Of a DNA stretch of 64,000 bases, positions 9,866-22,059 are shown piece by piece. This DNA is from Linum tenue (Eukaryota > Streptophyta > Magnoliopsida > Malpighiales > Linaceae). The notes under the pieces were generated by a model. That model saw only the letters and a list, made by a program, of their open reading frames with translations. It did not search any database and was not told the origin of the DNA. The number at the start of each line of letters is the position of its first letter. Within the stretch, counting starts at the first letter, position 1. A program made the position numbers and the translations under genes. The stretch covers positions 11,872,937-11,936,936 of the forward strand of contig CAMGYJ010000009.1 of the NCBI GenBank assembly GCA_946122785.1, written 5' to 3'.

Positions 9866-12825
9866 CTACTCATCTGGTGCACCGCCACCAAATGCTCCAA
9901 CTCGAAGTTGTTGCTCATAAGACCACATCGATGCCCGAAAAGTTTGATCACCATCTAGATGGTCCCACTCGTATGAGTCCATGTCTGGTATAGTATCACT
10001 ATCTGATGCAATGTATCCGCCTCCCATTGTAGCATGCTGCGGTGTATGAAAGCTATCTTCCGGTGGCCGAAACTGCACATCCGAACTGGTGCCTGCCTAA
10101 AATCCCGCATAAGCGCCCGACTGAAACTGCTGTTGAGAAGGAGGGTAGAACTGGAAGGTCGAAGTAGGTCTGACTCGCTGCACTCGCTGAAGTTCTTAAA
10201 TCCTCACTGGACGAGGTACGTCATGCTGCTCACGTCGCTGTCTACGGCTCCTGCGTGAACTATGGCGGTGGCATGCCCAAGGCCGATGGTTGAACCCTAC
10301 GCTCTGGCCAAATGTCTAGGTCGTGCTCATCAATAGGATACCGTTGTATAGGTTTTGTAGGATCGGGATGCCGGCGCTCACTGAAACCTAAAGTTGTAAC
10401 CCATGTTGCCAACATGTCACCCAACCCTCCATCCGGTCGGTGGACATCCCTCCATCTCGAACTCCATCACGTAAACTCAACTCAACGTACTCCATGTTGT
10501 CGTACTGAAAATTAAATTTAAAATATCATAAATTCTACACATCTAAAAACAATTAAAACACAAATATGAATTAATAAAAAAACTAACTGATGCGTTCATT
10601 GCAGCTCCTCTTCGTGTGCCTAGGGATGACAATGGGTCGGGTTTTACCAAACCCAAACCCATGGGTTTATCCGTGAAAAAAAAACTGGGGTAAAACCCAC
10701 TGGGTTTGAAAAACTCAAACTCAACCCAACCCGTTGGGTATCCGCGGGTTCATGGGTACCCACGATTTTTTGTCGTAAAAAATTTACAATAACAAGTTCC
10801 TATCAAAATTAAAGTCAAATATCAATCTCTCAATACAAATTATCCATATATAAAACACTATTCTAGAAAATTCAAGCAAATCACAAATTAATTATACAAA
10901 TTGTTCAACACATATCTAGAAAACTCAAGAAAATTGAAGCCAATCACAAATTATCCATAAATAACATGATTAATTGAAAACTTCTTCCTTTCAATTAAGT
11001 TTCTTCACTCTTCACTCGATAACATCAACTTCATTCTACAATATTAGAAAAAAACAAATTAAACATGTCTCCACAAACATAAATAAGATTAGTTGTTTAG
11101 AATATTAAATATCTCGAGAAAATTAATTATATGGGTGTGGGGCGGTACCCGTGGGTTCGGGTTTTGTTGCCATCCCTATGTGTGTCTAAACGTCTAGTAA
11201 CATCTCTATACCACTCTAGATGCTCCGAGTGGTAGACTAAATGGGCGTCACTGTAGCTCATACGCGCGATGAACTCAGGTCGACGGTTCCACAAATCAAC
11301 CGACTCGATGGCTGCTTGTATCAACTGCTGCCCACGTGATGGCCCATGTTGGCCCTAGCGAAGGAAAAACCTAATCTCAGTCATGGGATGTGGCTGATGA
11401 GGCCGGTCCTGCATCATGCCAAACTGTTCGAGCACGCGATCTGGATGGTGCCACATCGCCGATGAAAAGCATATAAGTGGAACTACTACTCGAAACGTGT
11501 CGGACTGGATCATGGTACCGCTGAAGTCCTGGGCTCTCTCAAAGTAAGGACGCCACTACACACAAAAATTGGTCACATAATTACTCCTAAATCTAAAACA
11601 AACCAATAAAAACTATTCTATAAAACGAAATGTTATATACTAACCACGAAGGTCTTGCTCTCGTCAAACCACAACTTGTACGAATAGAACTGTTCGAACC
11701 ACCACTGCTAACTTGTATAGATAGAACTGATCACCATGTTGATGGGTATGGCCCGGAAGCCATCGAAGGCCACGTGGGACTGCGTCCTCGGTAATCTGCG
11801 TCCCCGTCTCTGTATGTAGTGGTGTTGTATGAGGAAATCGCTCCCACGCCCAGAGCATCAGTAAGGCAGACCATCCACCAAGGCAGACCATCCACCAAGG
11901 TCACCACCTACTGAAGAGGACTGCGTCATTTGCAGCACCGACCTACCCATCTCACGGTACATGTAGGATAAAACAGCTTCTCTCCAGGCGAACCTCCCAG
12001 CTCTGTGCCAATCCTCCACCAAGAGTAGGTACTGCAGATGAACTGAACCTCCAGACTGATCGGGGAACAAAACACCTCCCATCAGAGATAGAGTATAAGC
12101 TCGTGCAAACTGCCCTGTAGTCTCTGGTGATGCATTTGGCGGTAGCTTATCGAAGGTTTCCCTGAGCCAAGCAATCCTAATGACACCGTCGGAAATATCA
12201 GTAGGAGCCCGTCCTAACAGTCGAAGACACGTATCCGACTAGTCCTCGTCTGGTATGTCTACTATGACGGCATCACCGTTGATCGCTAGACCGATCAGTG
12301 TCACAACGTCCTCTAAAGTGATAGTCAATTTACTAAACGACATGTGGAAGGTCGATGTATGGGTCGCCAACGCTTTACGAGCGCAACAATCAAACTCGGA
12401 TCGCCAGTAAGAGGGACCAATGTCAGACCGTAAACAAGCCCGCATCGACGAGATACATCTGATAATGTGGATGGTACGTGACCAAATTGCTCGTACCTCG
12501 AATATGGTAAGGTCAAACACCAGCCTATAGTGCACAAAACTTATATTCATTCAATTTCATGTGTACTTCTAAATTCAGTTCATCTAGTATTTATATATCT
12601 AATTTAAACTTATTCTAATTTTAACATATATTTTATTTCATGCATAATTCTATTCTAATTTAAGTTTAGTTCACCTAATAAAAAAGCTATAGAAGTAGTT
12701 GAAGGACTTACCACGTTCCCCCAAACTGAGTCAATACGATGGTGCACATGTCCACAAAGAAGTATCGGATCCACCGGAGTTGGTTCAATTGTCGCAAGTG
12801 GTGGTCTCATGGAATAACTATCCAT
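9866..12825 (-). pseudogene. Plant mobile domain (MAIN/MAIL1-like) pseudogene
   Basis: Exon 1 (12825-12712, 38 codons from MDSYSMRPPL) ends in a clean GTAAGT. Exon 2 starts near 12524 and contains the PMD core: LIVALVKRWRP, STFHMSFSKLTITLEDV, LIGLAINGDAV, IRIAWLRETFD and LWAWERFP. Further pieces follow at 11560-11330 (VVVPLICFSSAMWHHPDRVL, QFGMMQDR) and 11324-11190 (FIARMSYSDAHLVYHSEHLE). A C-terminal piece may lie at 10078-9866. Breaks seen: a frameshift near 12360, an in-frame TAG at 12241-12239, a 17-base duplication at 11864-11897 that shifts the frame, a stop after FFLR near 11345, and a 558-base hAT insertion. PMD proteins include MAIN and MAIL1, which act with the phosphatase PP7L in Arabidopsis; related domains are frequent in transposons. 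This copy is almost certainly non-functional. Confidence 0.8.
10621..11178. mobile_element. hAT-type MITE inside the PMD pseudogene
   Basis: The ends are inverted (tagggatgacaa and ttgccatccctA), giving the TIR TAGGGATGRCAA typical of small plant hAT elements. The flanking 8-mers cgtgtgcc and tgtgtgtc match at 6 of 8 positions, consistent with an aged 8-base duplication. The interior is AT-rich with words such as cccatgggtt near both ends and has no coding potential. Confidence 0.75.
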
Positions 12826-13416
12826 AACCCAAGGAACTGAAAAAAATTAATAAAAAACACAAAAAAACTAAATTAAAAAAAATCCGACCGCCGCCGTCAA
12901 GCTCCTCACCTCGGTAGCGGTCCGCCGCCACAACCATCTTCCTTCTTCCTCTGCCGGCGATTTCCTCGTCGTCAAACATTCTCCTCCCTAGATCTACGTT
13001 GCGGCTGGCTGAGGGAAGAAGGAAGATGAATGGTGAACTCGTCCGAAGCTGAGGAGCGGCCACCTGAGTCTTAGGCAAAGCGATGTGGGGCTGGGGCGAA
13101 GCCGCCTTCCTTCCTGGCGAGGGATTTTGGAGTCCGACGGGAGCACTGCTTGGAGGAAGAAGGAGAAGCAGAGGTAGTTGGTTGGTGGTGATTTCTGGAG
13201 AGGAGAAGAAGGGGACGATAAGATAAGATATGAGTGGAGGAGGTAAAGTAAAAAGGGAAATGGCACACCCGTCTCAAACTCGGGCGAAAATAATTTCCTA
13301 GCGGCGCCACCTGAGTTTCGGGCGGGCTCGCTCCTAACCCTCTACAAAACACAATATGTGTGCAAATAGTTTTTAAACCACCATATTGATGGTAAAAAAA
13401 ATTGTGGAATTAATCC

Positions 13417-14650
13417 TATTATTGCTCAATAAAAAGGAATGGAAATTGTGAGGTGTAAAACTACAAGGAAATGATTGAGTTTGAGAAAATTGAAAAGTAG
13501 TATCTATATGTAATTAGCAGATTTGAGGCAGGTATCTCGATATGCATACTCGTTCTGTGACAGGTCAAGTTCAGGTTAGTTATTTATCATAAAAAGTTGG
13601 TTGGGACAGGTCGACACATATGAGTATGTAATTTAAAAAGAAAAATATTAAATTTTTTATTTTTTATTAAAAACCAAGAAACAAACTATAATATGACGAA
13701 TTTAGATAAATTATTCGAGAAATTGAGGTTATTGTCTATTTACAACTTCATTATGGCTAACATATGAGGTAATAAAAATAAAATCCTAAGTAATTTGAGT
13801 AAAATTACATGTAATTTAGGCAAAAGGCGGATCGAGAATGAGACAGGTCAAGTCGAGGAGAAACTCATGCCCACCTCGCCTACGGGGGTAGGTATTACCC
13901 GCCCCAAAATGAGCCAAATAGGTAAAGTAAAACGGGTCATGTCGAAATTGTCATATGTAGCTCTTAAATTATATTTACTTTTCTCGTATTGATTTTCTTC
14001 TTTTGTTTTGTAAAGCAAGGGGGAGCACCTCAACCTCCACAGTTCCGTTTTAAACCACATAAATGATAAAACTAGTCTCTCACCACCTGAGTAAATGTTT
14101 GTGAGAGACCACATAAGATATGATCCTCGTTTACGAACCAAGTAAAATTACTTACCATACTATACGCGATCAAAATTTTGATGCAGTTTCGAGGGATTCT
14201 CACAATTATCAAAAAGGGGTAAGGTGTGCGTTATTTCATTCTAAAGAAGGTTAATCAAGCATTGGGCTTCAACTCAAACCTATCGAAATACTAAAAATCA
14301 GCCAAACGTTTTGTAATGCATCAAAATATTAGTCTTTTCTGCGTTATCGTTAATAATTTTGTAACTTTTTTCTTAGTTAAAATACTAAAATTTTAGAATG
14401 TTAACCTCTATATATCTCTTCCAAATCAGTTCCATGTTACAAATCAATATTACTAACAAAATTGCTAACTGAAAGTTAACATCCAAATCAGTTCCATGTT
14501 ACAAATCAATATTACTAACAAAATTGCTAACTGAAAGTTAACATTTGACTAATAGTAATCCAATAGGTTTGTTTAATAAAAAACAATCTTGACTAATAAA
14601 TAATAAATATTCATTACCCTGTATCATTCTATCCTATCGACATTACTGTC
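13417..14650. other. AT-rich intergenic DNA
   Basis: No gene is visible. A block at about 13540-13620 and one at 13830-13950 (cgggtcatgtcg, ggtattacccgcccc) resemble eroded hAT termini, but no complete element could be delimited. A perfect 62-base tandem duplication is listed separately. Confidence 0.4.
14421..14544. repeat. Exact 62-base tandem duplication
   Basis: Bases 14421-14482 are repeated without a mismatch at 14483-14544 (the unit begins ccaaatcagttcc and ends gttaacat). It lies in AT-rich DNA about 650 bases beyond the U1-70K stop codon. Identity implies a recent duplication or active copy-number change. Confidence 0.9.
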
Positions 14651-15203
14651 TTAACAAATCGAAGGCCACCGCCATTACATTTTGCGCAGAGAGAGATGCA
14701 CAAAGTTAGTTGTTCTCCTTGATCATATCCAATCCATGATCCCATGTCCTTCCTCCGCTAGACCATTGGCCTGGTTAGCTTCCCTGAGAGAGTGATGCAA
14801 TGAAATATCCCAAACTCGGTTGATTGAAGAGTAACAATCATCAAGAATGGCACCCAAAGGATGAAAATAGAACTCCGTAACCTTGAGAAGATGAACAACA
14901 GTTCAGAGAGGGGAGCTTTCAACCAAAATGGTAGAGAAACACCTTAATCCATTACATTAAACAATACAAATAACCAAGTCACTCCTGCAGCCAGTACAGT
15001 AACAGATGAGAAACAAAACACAAGCCACCAACCAAATTTGATCCACCAACAACTAATCCAACGGACCTTTCTTGAGTACAAAAACACACACAATGACCAA
15101 AAACACTTTCAAAACATATTTCAGCGCAATCTCACCGCAATGGTCTTCAAGGAAAGTCTCTGCAGATTCGCTTCAAAACCATCCCAAAGTCCTGAGAAGC
15201 TCC

Positions 15204-18200
15204 TCAATCGTAGTGGTAATCATCATCACCCACCCGATACGACCGATCACGATCACGATCGGCAGCATATTGATCGTCATAACGGTCTTGCTCGCCTTCT
15301 TGAACATCCATGTCGTCATATTGCTGCCCCCTACCATGATGACGGTCATACTGCTCATATCGTTGTGGGTCATCAATCGAACGCTTATGCCCCCCTTGTT
15401 CAGATTGATCGTACAACCCAGGATCGTCCTCTCCATCGACACGATCGTAATCACGACGGTCCCTATCATGCTTCGAGTCGACACGATCATAATCATATTC
15501 TCGATCCCGGGAGCGTCCACGGAGGTCATCATCACCACCATCCCTCTCCCTCTCTCTTGTTCGATCGCGGTGGTCCCTACCACCACGATCCCTCTCTCGG
15601 TCACCACGACCATGTTCCCGACCTCGATCCCGACGGCTGTCCCTACTATCTCTTTCTCTGTCTCGATCACGGCCTCCTCGCTCTCTCTCCCTCTCCCCCC
15701 TATCACGGTCTCTGTGGTGCCTATCCTCCCTGTTGTGGTCACGTTCCCTTGGACGATCATGGGATCTCTCGCGGGATTTCTCTCTTTCCCTCTCCTTCTC
15801 CCTCCCTCTCTCCCGCGACTTCTCCCTATAATAGATCACAGTCAGATATCAGCAAAAAAATCAGTTTATAACATAAAACAAGACAGTAAAATTATTAAAC
15901 AAGATACACACAACTTTCAATCTTTATTCAATCAAAATTAAACAAGATGAGGTAAACTTACCGTTCAACAGGACGATCATCACGAGCCTTTGGTTCCTCA
16001 GATCGTGATGCACCTCCAGGTTGCTGTGCTTCTCTATGAAAAACAAACAAAGCAGATTTTAGTATACATAATTTGTTTCCAACCCAAGAAGGTCAATGTC
16101 CATCATAATTAATGAAGCAGGCTATGTCAGAATGGTTTCCAATGACACAGAGTAGATCACTAACTCAGCATGCAAAAGGATTTATCCTTAATTTGGCAAA
16201 ATAAAGCCTGCAACATTTAACAAGACAACTTGCACCTGGTGCCTATAGTTCACAAAGCTATTCTACATAAACCACAACAAGCATCGCCTCCCAAAGTACC
16301 TTGTAGCAACCTCTTCACCACCTACTCTGCTAGTTCCAAGCCCACCGCCAAGCCTGCGAGGCCTCCAATTTGGCACAGTTCTACCACGTTCGACATCAAC
16401 AAGTACCCTTCTACCATCAATCTTTCTCCCATCAGCTTGCTTATATGCAGCTGGCAAATATATAAGCACAAGTCAGAAACCAGGACAGAAGAAGAGTAGA
16501 GGATGTTGGACAAGAAAAAGTGAGCTTATACATTTCATGTCCCGTGTATGCACATATTCTATGAAAGCATAGCCTCTAGGTTTGTTTGTATCCTTGTCTG
16601 TTACAAGTCGGACCTGCAAAGCAAAGCAAGAGAATGATAGAATGAACAAAGAAAATAAAATGAAGCACCATCATCTATTTTCCATATAGAGTGCCACCTC
16701 TACGGAAACTTTTGAACTAGAAAATCCTAAAATGGCACGGCAGACAGGCACTAAGCCTAATTAGCCGTGCTCACCTTCAATGAAAGGCTTCCAATTGCGA
16801 GATGCATCACCACCAGTGCTAGAGTTGCAGTAAAACTGATATATTGTGCCATATTTACCATTTCATGGGCAAACAATACTTAACATCCCCTTACCAGGGA
16901 GCAATGTTTTAATTGAGGGATAGTAAAATATTTAAAGGACATACCAGAAGAACAACTTCACAATTGCTGACACGTTTTGGTAGCCATAAATGTCATAAGT
17001 AAGAGTTTTAATAGCAGAAATTGTACCATCAAAAGTTCAGATAAAGAGGTAAGGGGTGCTAATACTCCCAACACGTGTTACCAAGAGTAGGAAAAAGAAC
17101 AGATGTCAGTCTTCTTTTGTTGCACAGGACAAAGGCAAAGTGCGTTAAGCTCTGATCAATTACGATTTTCAGCTTAGCCAGCAGGATGAGTCAACATCTT
17201 TGAGTTTGGAATGGCAAGAAAAATAAGGACTAGATCTCCAGAGGAACAAAGTAAACAAACCCCTTACCACAGATCTCCCAATGTGATGAATCTTAGTAGA
17301 TCATACTACCTAGAAACGGAAATAATCCCCCGCCCCAAGATAATTTCTAAAACCAACTACATCCAAGCAGAGTTATCAAAGGATCAGCTCAAGAAATCCA
17401 TGTTAATACCAGCGAATAAGCAGTAATACCTTTCCTATTACCTGACTTGCATACTTCACCCGAGTCACTGATGCTAGAAACTAGAGAGAAGATCAACAGT
17501 CTTCCATACTATTCAGTACCATAGCACATGCCATAGGTCAAACGGAAGAAACATTTTTCTTTGGCAAAGCATACCTGTGGTTTTACTAAGAATAGTTGTT
17601 TCTTGAAAAAGCTTTAGAACTAGAAAAATTAGCATGCCAAAACTTAAATTTTTTAATTGAGCAGAGAGGCAGGGATGAGAAATGAAGACATATAGGAATA
17701 AATTGCTTCAAGTTTCGTTAAAGTTTTTAGGATCCTTTAAGAGCCTGTTCAGCGAAGGTGAATAACAATATTGTTGAATATCTGCTTACCAAACCTCCTT
17801 GCTTATATTCAAAAGTACCTACCCTTTTTATTGGTCCATAGGACTCAAACTCCCTTTTAATTCTACTCTCAGATGTCTCGTAGTTCTGCAAGAAAAAGAT
17901 TAAGCAACTTAGATAAGACTTAAGAGTCACTATAAACACAAAATAACTGAAAAGCAAGTGAATATAACTAAAGGTAAGACTCACAAGCCTAGCCACGAAC
18001 AATGTTTTGTATGGATCTCCAGAGACATTCGGGTCGTTCGTTGGATCATCTGGACGAGAGAAAAGGAGTACAAACGTTTTAGAAATCCAAGAATTCTACT
18101 CTGTAGCATGTAATTTTAAGGAAAAGAAAGAAAGTCTCACAGTTTTTAAACTCTTCAGCAGCATTCTCTGCACCTTTTTCCAATCGTAGCTTGTGGATTC

Positions 18201-19202
18201 TGGCTTTTCTTTGTGCCTGAAGAGATCATAAATGAAAACAACAAAATCATGATTGCAAATCTATGGCATGTACAAGAAACAGAGAACGAGCGAATTCAAA
18301 AGACGACACAATTCCAGAAAAGACTTTGGAAAGAAGGGGAAAACATACAGGAGTTTCAGCTTTTTCGACAGGTGGAGCATATTCAGGGTCACCAGGCTCC
18401 GCAAAATTGCTCACAAACTGTGCCATGCCTTTGAAAACAACAAGAAGAGACAAAAAACCAAGAACACCAGAGGGATTAGAGCCCAACACAGAGCCATGAG
18501 CATAAGGGAGGAAATTAAACAATACCATCAACATATATAAGAAAGAGATACCAGAGTAAGGCGGGCATTTTCTCTTCTCGGGAGGGGGTTTGAAGTCCAA
18601 TGGAGGACGAGGCTCAAACAGCTTCAAGAGGTTGGCTGTCAACCCAGTTGGGTGGCTTTGCCCAATCTGCAAAAGTAACCACAACATTCAACATCGACTC
18701 ACCCAGAGTTAAACATCTTAATTATACAAACCTCTATACAGAACCAACAAATACCAGTGTGCAGCACCATATACAGCTAATTACTAGAAAGATCAGTGAA
18801 ACCAGCGTGTCCGTCAGCGAGAGAACTTTTACATTTGGCGACATGATAAAGATGAAACTCATAACACAGATTGATAATCGCAAGAATAACGATATATCGT
18901 GCGTATTGCCGATGTATTTCATCGATAAATTAAATTGCACAAGGCGAGAAATGATGCGAACGCATGCTAATGAGCATCCTATAATCAAGAAACAATCGGA
19001 TGAAGTAAACGCATAGACATCAATAGATCAAAAATTGGTAATCGAGGGTTGTGCCACGGTCTCAGAGAATGAGGAAACCCTAGCTTTGAAGGGAACGAAC
19101 CAGTTTGAGCTGGAGAACGTTAGCTCGGTTCTGCGCCTTGGCGGCGCCGCGAACGGCAGTGTTCTGGTTACGCATGAACGCATCGTTGTTGAAGTCTCCC
19201 AT
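15204..19202 (-). CDS. U1-70K: U1 small nuclear ribonucleoprotein 70 kDa (U1-70K)
   Basis: Ten exons: 19202-19101, 18666-18552, 18428-18349, 18216-18141, 18049-17985, 17885-17823, 16613-16532, 16450-16300, 16033-15962 and 15825-15204. They give 475 residues (Arabidopsis 427). The N-terminus [17 protein letters not shown] and the block [20 protein letters not shown] are family signatures. The RRM has RNP2 LFVARL (141-146) and RNP1 RGYAFIEY (180-187), followed by [20 protein letters not shown] and the Gly-rich [13 protein letters not shown]. Residues about 270-475 are a long Arg/Asp/Glu repeat tail. The protein binds stem-loop I of U1 snRNA and recruits SR proteins during 5' splice-site recognition in the nucleus. 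Intron 6 (17822-16614) splits the RRM and is by far the longest, matching the retained intron known from Arabidopsis. Confidence 0.96.
16614..17822 (-). other. Long intron 6 of U1-70K inside the RRM
   Basis: The intron is 1,209 bases with GT and AG ends; most other introns of this gene are about 70 to 440 bases. It separates ...GPIKR from VRLVTDKD in the RRM. Retention would bring in stop codons soon after the donor. Golovkin and Reddy (1996) described retention of the corresponding intron in Arabidopsis U1-70K, giving a truncated product. I see no transposon in it. Confidence 0.75.
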
Positions 19203-19797
19203 GGCGACGGGATGAAAAAGCTAAGCTGGAATTCGTCTTCGTTCGGAGTGGATTTGCCTCGCTTCAGCTTTATCTCCACGAGAATGGCAGAGCAGGAGAA
19301 GACGAGAGATTTAGCCGATCGGGGTTTGGCGTCGGAGTCGCGGGTTTTGGAGTCGGGTTGAGGGCCACAGTCCGGATCCTTAGAGAACAGCGCATCAGAG
19401 GTGACTGGATTTATATCTGGGCTTAACTATGTAATGGGCCAAGAAATGCTGTTGTGGTTTAAAAGATCGAACTGGGCTTCAGTTTGGTCCGGGTCAAATG
19501 AATGAATTGGAGTTCAATGGATCGTTTGGATGCTGAAATTTGAAAATGTGAGCCCATTAATAAAACTTGAGAGTTTGCCTAAATTTTTATGTTTTTACAA
19601 AACTAAGAAATTAATTTGTGAAAATTGAATGAAATTCGATGTTTGGATATAGTTTATTTTTGTAGGAATTTCTTTTGAATGAAAGATTTTTTTTTGGAAT
19701 TGATGGTGTGGAATTTGGTGAAAATACAAAAATACTCTCTTTTGTTTATGAAGAGTTGTTAATTGTCACCCTAACTTTTGGAAAGAGAGTTACAATT
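19203..19797. other. U1-70K 5' region and AT-rich spacer
   Basis: Bases 19203 to about 19360 are the probable 5' UTR and core promoter of U1-70K. Beyond lies a stretch with two similar words (tcgtttggatgctg near 19523 and cgatgtttggatata near 19640) that may be an eroded MITE. No coding potential is seen. Confidence 0.4.
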
Positions 19798-20147
19798 TGT
19801 AAGGAAGTGGTTAAGATTCATATATGGACATCTCCCAACAATTCGAGTTATTGAGATTAGATGGTTCATACCATGATATCCTCTTCCAACAACTCGAGTT
19901 ATTGGGACTAGTTGACTTATGACTTGGTATCATAGATGCTTTGTCTTTGAGGTTACATGTTCAAGTCCTCAAGAGTCAAGACTCCCTACATTAACCGTTG
20001 GTTTAAAGCATATGGTATGACGGGCCTGTGCAAACTTCAAACCCAAGAATTGACTTTCGTTTTAAGGGGCATGTAAGAAAGTGGTTAAGATCCATACATG
20101 GACCTCTCCTAACAACTCGAGTTATTTGGACCAATTGATTTATTACA
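19798..20147 (+). mobile_element. TRIM-like miniature LTR retrotransposon
   Basis: A left terminal repeat starts tgtaaggaagtggttaag at 19798 and is followed at 19925 by tggtatcatagatgc, close to the initiator-Met-tRNA primer site TGGTATCAGAGC. A short non-coding interior leads to a purine tract tttaaggggca (20061-20071). A second terminal repeat begins tgtaagaaagtggttaag at 20072 and shares the block aacaactcgagttatt. LTR, primer site, polypurine tract and LTR within about 350 bases is the TRIM plan. The left repeat holds an internal duplication of about 45 bases. The right end and the TSD are not clear. Confidence 0.65.
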
Positions 20148-22059
20148 TGATATAAATTGCAAGTTCAAATTTAAAGTGTGAATGATTTGTTATGCTTGAA
20201 GGAAACCATGGAAATACCATGTAGCTCCCTGGTTCAGCAGCACAGGAACACAAAGAATTACCCGGTTCAAGCTTCCTTAACTCGATCCGAGACTAGATGT
20301 CGTATTGCCAATTGGCGCTCTGTAAATGGTACGTTTAATTTGCTATCTCTTTTACTGTTGGTGTACTGTGCATATTGATTCAGTAAGTATGTATATAATA
20401 AGAGACAAACACTGAAGGAGACATATTGCCAATTCCCCACATACGTCGTCCATTTCTTCTTCACCCCCTTTTTTGAAACCCTAAGAATTAAACCCAAAAT
20501 AGGTTTAGATGTTTGTCATTGAATGCAATATTCTCGTGTCAAAGTTGTTTGTATTTTGAATGGTGTGAATGTGAATGAAATGGGATGACGCTAAGACAAT
20601 CTCTTTAATACCATACTAGAATAGAAGTCCGTGCTACGCGGCGAGGCGTGAAATTATTGCAACATGAATATTGATCAAACGACAAATTGCTAACATATTC
20701 TTTGTTCTCGAATTAAAAGTACAACACAACTTAAACATTAATGTGATGGATGCACATAGAGAAGACAATTGGAACCCAAAAGGCAAGATTGATGGATAGA
20801 GATAAATGTAGCATCAGTAGAAGTTGAGAGGCTAAACACCATATGGTACACATGGCAAGGCCTCACGATCAAAAGTGAGTGAAGGGGTAGCTAGTTTAGA
20901 CTAACAGCAGAGCAGTGATTTAAAAGTTTGTGTGTGCTAGATTGCGGAGATGCGAATGTGTGGTTCATCATAGTGTGAGCTCGAAATGTATATTTCTTGC
21001 CATAAATTGTCTGCCGCATCGATCTTTGAGGCATGGTTTTTGCTCCTATTACAACAACGATTCAAACTCTTTAGGTGCCAGACAAACCAGGACAATGTTT
21101 GCTTCATGGTTCGTAGTGACTTTTAATTTACGACATTCGAATTCACATTAAGCATGAAATTTGTAGAATAATATGGTGGAATGTAAATAGATAAATAAAT
21201 ATATATATATATATATGAGCAAACAAACTACAGTGTACACAACAATACAGAGTACATAGATGAAGAATGTTAACCGCAATTAGCTTCATTAGGGGAATGA
21301 AAATCTAGTTTATAGGGATCAAAATAACATATCGATGCAAAGTGCTTAAAAAAACCTTCATCTTTTTCCATGACCCGCTGGTGCCCTCTCATCAGCTGGT
21401 GATGTCGTCTTACCCTAGCAGCGCTTGCCATTATAGAAAAGGGAGCTCAACGGACCATCTCCGAAATGGCTTGATCCGAGTTGGGTTTGTGGATTAGAGG
21501 AAAGGAGAAAGAATAGAGGCAACTCACATAGAAAGTGAAAATATTGTACAATTTTTGACATTACAGGGTGATTCAAGGATCCATGGGTTCGTATGACCCG
21601 CCCATAGATCTGAATCGTAGTAACCAATTGAAAACAACAGAAGAGGGAAACCAATAAGCATCATTAAGTGAAAATGAAAAATTGAGAGCTCTCTGCATAG
21701 ATGTTATGGCTTCATCGAGATCCTCCTCTAGTCTTCTTGGTTGGTAGGTAAATTTGGGGATAAGCTGAGTTCCATTGGGAATCAGTTATTGTCTTCAGGG
21801 TTCCTTGATTCTCCCACTCTTCTTCTTTCAAAACCCGATGGACAAGAGACTTCTTCCTGTTCACTATGCCTCGACAATGGCCATTGTGAATATTTTCCCA
21901 AGGATCCTCGAACTCTGTGCTCCATTCGCTCTGTCAGCTATGCTCCTTAGACTTGTCTTTCTAGTCACGACGGAACAAGGCCGATGGAGTATTGACACAC
22001 GAGTCATTGTCTACTTTGAGCACCATCGTTAGACCTTTGAAGGATCGAGGTCCTACCCT
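20148..22059. other. Intergenic DNA without a recognised gene
   Basis: Frames here are short and unlike known proteins. A dinucleotide run (AT) lies at about 21199-21216. The region 21700-22059 may belong to the degraded LINE ORF1 that follows on the minus strand, but I could not read it with confidence. Confidence 0.4.

Larger units (their letters stand above)
9473..13416 (-). mobile_element. Mutator-like element carrying a plant mobile domain gene
   Basis: The ends are inverted repeats of each other over about 125 bases: ggataaattac... from 9473 and the reverse complement ggattaattcc... from 13416, sharing blocks such as caatatggt and gagcccgc. Nine bases outside each end match at 7 of 9 positions (taatattgt at 9464-9472, tattattgc at 13417-13425), the TSD length of Mutator-like elements. 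Inside, on the minus strand, is a decayed PMD gene, and no transposase is visible. The GC-rich words gcggcgcc and cgagactgagg recur in both subterminal zones. The hAT insertion at 10621-11178 is younger than this element. Confidence 0.75.

Noticed and set aside
12818..13352. Minus-strand frames of 86 to 93 codons upstream of the PMD exon
   Set aside because: They are low-complexity leader and subterminal MULE sequence with no known domain.
15038..15941. Plus-strand frames of 277 and 289 codons, His- and Ile/Thr-rich
   Set aside because: They are antisense to the Arg/Asp repeat tail of U1-70K; the composition follows directly from the repeats on the other strand.
21199..21216. AT dinucleotide run as a regulatory site
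   Set aside because: It is an ordinary short microsatellite in AT-rich DNA.
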